DNA of 6,544 nucleotides from an uncultured Collinsella sp. GTDB lineage: Bacteria > Actinomycetota > Coriobacteriia > Coriobacteriales > Coriobacteriaceae. Both the position numbers and the translations under genes were made by a program. The notes below the pieces were generated by a model. It did not search any database. It was not told the origin of the DNA and saw only the letters and a program-made list of their open reading frames with translations. The stretch covers positions 1-6,544 of the forward strand of contig URIE01000097.1 of assembly GCA_900547805.1 (NCBI GenBank), written 5' to 3'. Of the stretch, positions 4,872-6,544 are shown in pieces. Position 1 is the stretch's first letter. The number at the start of each line of letters is the position of its first letter.

Positions 4872-6335
4872 ATGACGAAGACCAAGGCACAGCAGATTAT
4901 GGCGGCGACCGAGGCTCGCGCGGCTGACGACGTCACCGCAGCCATCAAAGATATCGCTACCGAGTTTGAACCCTATATCATCAAGCAGCGCCGGCACTTC
5001 CATAAGCACCCGGAGCTGAGCCTTGCCGAGGAGCGCACGACCTCCGACATCGCCAACCAGCTCGACGCCATGAATATCCCCTACGAGCGTCCGCTCAAGA
5101 CCGGCTTGGTGGCAACGCTTCGCGGTACCGCGTCGGATGCCTACCACGAGGACGGCACGCCGCGCCGCCGCATCCTGCTGCGCGCGGATATCGACGCCCT
5201 GCCCGTCACCGAGCAGACCGGCGAGGAGTTTGCCAGCGTCAACGAGGGCTGCATGCACGCCTGCGGCCATGACTGCCACATCGCCATGATGCTCGGCACG
5301 CTGCAAATCCTGCGCCATATGACCGACGACATCCACGGCGAAGTCCGCATCGTCTTCCAGCCCAGCGAGGAAAACGGCCAGGGCGCCAAGCTCATGATCG
5401 GCACGGGCGTGCTCGACGGCGTCGATGGCGCCTACGCCGCGCACATCTGGAGTGAGGTCGACGCCGGCACCGTGAGCTGCGAGCCCGGACCGCGCATGGC
5501 CAATACCGACTGGTTCCGCATCGACGTCCGCGGCACCTCGTGCCACGGCGCCATGCCCCAGCGCGGTCACGACGCCGTTATGGTTGCCGCCGAGATCGTC
5601 AACGCTCTGCAGACCATCGTTTCGCGCGAGATCAGTCCCTACGAGCCGGCCGTCATTACCGTCGGCGAGCTGCACGGCGGCACCGCGCGCAACGTTATCG
5701 CCGGCACGGCCTACCTCGCCGGCACGGTGCGCACCTACGGAGATTCGACCCACGAGGAAATGCCGGAGCTCATGCGCCGCATCGTGGAGCATACCGCGGC
5801 CGCCTTGGGCGCCGAGGCAGAGCTCACCGACTACACCATCGCCAACTACAAGGTCGAAAACGAGGTCGCCTCGAGCGAGCGCTGCCGCCAGGCAGTAATC
5901 AAATGCTTGGGCCCCACCGGCCAAGGCCATTACCGCGGCACGCTTTCGGGCGAGGATTTTTCGGAGTACCTGCGCCGCGTACCGGGCGTGCTCGCCTTTG
6001 TTGGCACGCGCAACCCCCAGATTGGCGCCACGTACGCCCAACATTCTTGCTTCTACAAGATTGACGAGTCGGTACTGGCCAAGGGCTCCATGGTGGCCGC
6101 CCAATATGCCATCGACTTTTTGGCCGAGCCCACACAAGAAGAGCTCGACGGCCCCACGATTGCCGCGGTCGCCGAGACCAACCCCGACCTGGCCGCCAAG
6201 TTGCGCTCTGCCAAGGCGACGTCCGCCGAGGCCCGTGACGCCATCCATGATGCCCGCACGGCTCGTCATGCCGCGATCAAGGGCATCCACGATGCACGTG
6301 CCGCCGCTCGCCGCGAGGAGAAGCACGACGAGTAG
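4872..6335 (+). CDS. M20D-family metallopeptidase / aminoacylase-like amidohydrolase
   Basis: The product resembles the M20D group (hippurate hydrolase, N-acyl-amino-acid and IAA-amino-acid hydrolases), cytosolic enzymes with two metal ions that split N-acyl or amino-benzoyl amides of amino acids. It begins with a helix-rich 35 residues, then RRHFHKHPELS (40-50). RADIDALP (104-111) and HACGHDCH (129-136) follow, with Cys131 and His133 as likely metal ligands. QPSEE (163-167) holds the catalytic Glu166 and the ligand Glu167, with His191 in AAHIW. The lid domain spans about 205-325, with GTSCHGAMPQRGHD as its opening. His391 in YAQHSCFYKIDE is the last ligand. The catalytic fold ends near 419. 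Residues 420-487 are an extra charged, Ala/Arg-rich helical tail with IHDAR twice (458-462, 472-476). At 487 residues it is longer than the usual 380-400. The substrate is not predictable here. Confidence 0.9.
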   Translation: MTKTKAQQIMAATEARAADDVTAAIKDIATEFEPYIIKQRRHFHKHPELSLAEERTTSDIANQLDAMNIPYERPLKTGLVATLRGTASDAYHEDGTPRRRILLRADIDALPVTEQTGEEFASVNEGCMHACGHDCHIAMMLGTLQILRHMTDDIHGEVRIVFQPSEENGQGAKLMIGTGVLDGVDGAYAAHIWSEVDAGTVSCEPGPRMANTDWFRIDVRGTSCHGAMPQRGHDAVMVAAEIVNALQTIVSREISPYEPAVITVGELHGGTARNVIAGTAYLAGTVRTYGDSTHEEMPELMRRIVEHTAAALGAEAELTDYTIANYKVENEVASSERCRQAVIKCLGPTGQGHYRGTLSGEDFSEYLRRVPGVLAFVGTRNPQIGATYAQHSCFYKIDESVLAKGSMVAAQYAIDFLAEPTQEELDGPTIAAVAETNPDLAAKLRSAKATSAEARDAIHDARTARHAAIKGIHDARAAARREEKHDE

Positions 6336-6379
6336 TCGATCCACGACCATCTCGCAGTCATAGCCGCATCGCGATATCA

Positions 6380-6417
6380 AAGCGGGGGCGGACGCTTCGG
6401 CACGTCCGTCCCCGCTT
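6380..6417 (+). terminator. Terminator after the M20 hydrolase gene
   Basis: A 15-pair stem (6380-6394 with 6403-6417; left arm AAGCGGGGGCGGACG, one G-T pair) closes on the loop CTTCGGCA and is followed by ATTTGTC. It begins 44 bases past the stop codon. The tail has only three T in a row, but the stem is very strong. On the other strand the stem is followed by TTTGATATC, so it may also stop transcription arriving from the right. Confidence 0.8.
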
Positions 6418-6493
6418 ATTTGTCAAGCGCTATTTCTACCGTTTCTACCCCGTCCCCAAATGGCAGGCGGCAGGGTTACTCGTCCTGCGGATC

Positions 6494-6544
6494 CTGTCTC
6501 TTATACACATCTCCGAGCCCACGAGACAAGAGGCAATCTCGTAT
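6494..6544 (-). other. Nextera read-2 adapter with i7 index (not genomic)
   Basis: CTGTCTCTTATACACATCT (6494-6512) is the reverse of the Tn5 mosaic end, followed by CCGAGCCCACGAGAC (6513-6527) of the read-2 adapter. The 8-base index AAGAGGCA (6528-6535), which I recall as Nextera N711, comes next, then ATCTCGTAT (6536-6544), the start of the P7 sequence. Genomic sequence ends at 6493. Confidence 0.97.

Noticed and set aside
4716..6380. N-terminal extension of the amidohydrolase to a 1104-residue protein
   Set aside because: This part is antisense to the M20 hydrolase, which has conserved catalytic motifs and a ribosome site. The amidohydrolase family starts near MQHIDRIIRSKNVF.
6434..6450. 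Short tandem TTTCTACC repeat
   Set aside because: Two copies of eight bases with one base between them are easily due to chance and have no context.
6476..6493. Possible end of another leftward gene (…PQDE then TAA)
   Set aside because: Only four codons remain before the adapter. The position, facing a hairpin that could stop transcription both ways, fits, but there is too little sequence to support a gene.
1..6544. Composite transposon bounded by Tn5 mosaic ends
   Set aside because: The mosaic ends are joined to Illumina adapter and index sequence, so they come from library preparation. No transposase gene is present.

Overview
This window is a 6.5-kb piece of high-GC chromosomal DNA. It most likely comes from a gut actinobacterium of the class Coriobacteriia, and a Collinsella-like genome is my best guess. 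The guess rests on the GroEL/GroES sequences, GC-rich codon use and strong Shine-Dalgarno sites; it is recognition by eye, not a database match. Both ends are not genomic. Bases 1-28 are the inner part of an Illumina Nextera read-1 adapter. Bases 6494-6544 are the read-2 side adapter with an i7 index and the start of P7. The real insert is therefore 29-6493.

Layout from left to right. The groES-groEL chaperonin operon is complete and runs leftward: groEL 113-1750, groES 1847-2140. Each gene has a clear GGAGG ribosome binding site, and there are stem-loops in the groES leader and between the two genes. No canonical CIRCE or HAIR heat-shock operator is visible upstream; an AT-rich inverted repeat next to a possible -10 box is there instead. 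From about 2269 to 2998 there is a stretch of about 730 bases with no credible gene but unusual structure. It holds a nested palindrome of about 211 bp with 40-bp perfect arms, a second inverted pair carrying a GGAGTATTCAGC motif about 190 bp apart, several GC-rich hairpins and a run of nine C.

To the right lie two metal-dependent hydrolase genes that diverge from a 156-bp shared control region. The leftward gene (3066-4715) is a YtcJ-like amidohydrolase with its own terminator. The rightward gene (4872-6335) is an M20D-type peptidase/aminoacylase with an extra charged C-terminal tail, followed by a strong hairpin terminator. The divergent arrangement suggests joint control and perhaps related work on N-acylated or amide-linked substrates, but the substrates cannot be read from the sequence.

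The coding part is conventional. What deserves attention is the structured non-coding block between groES and the amidohydrolase, and the sequencing adapters that cap both ends.
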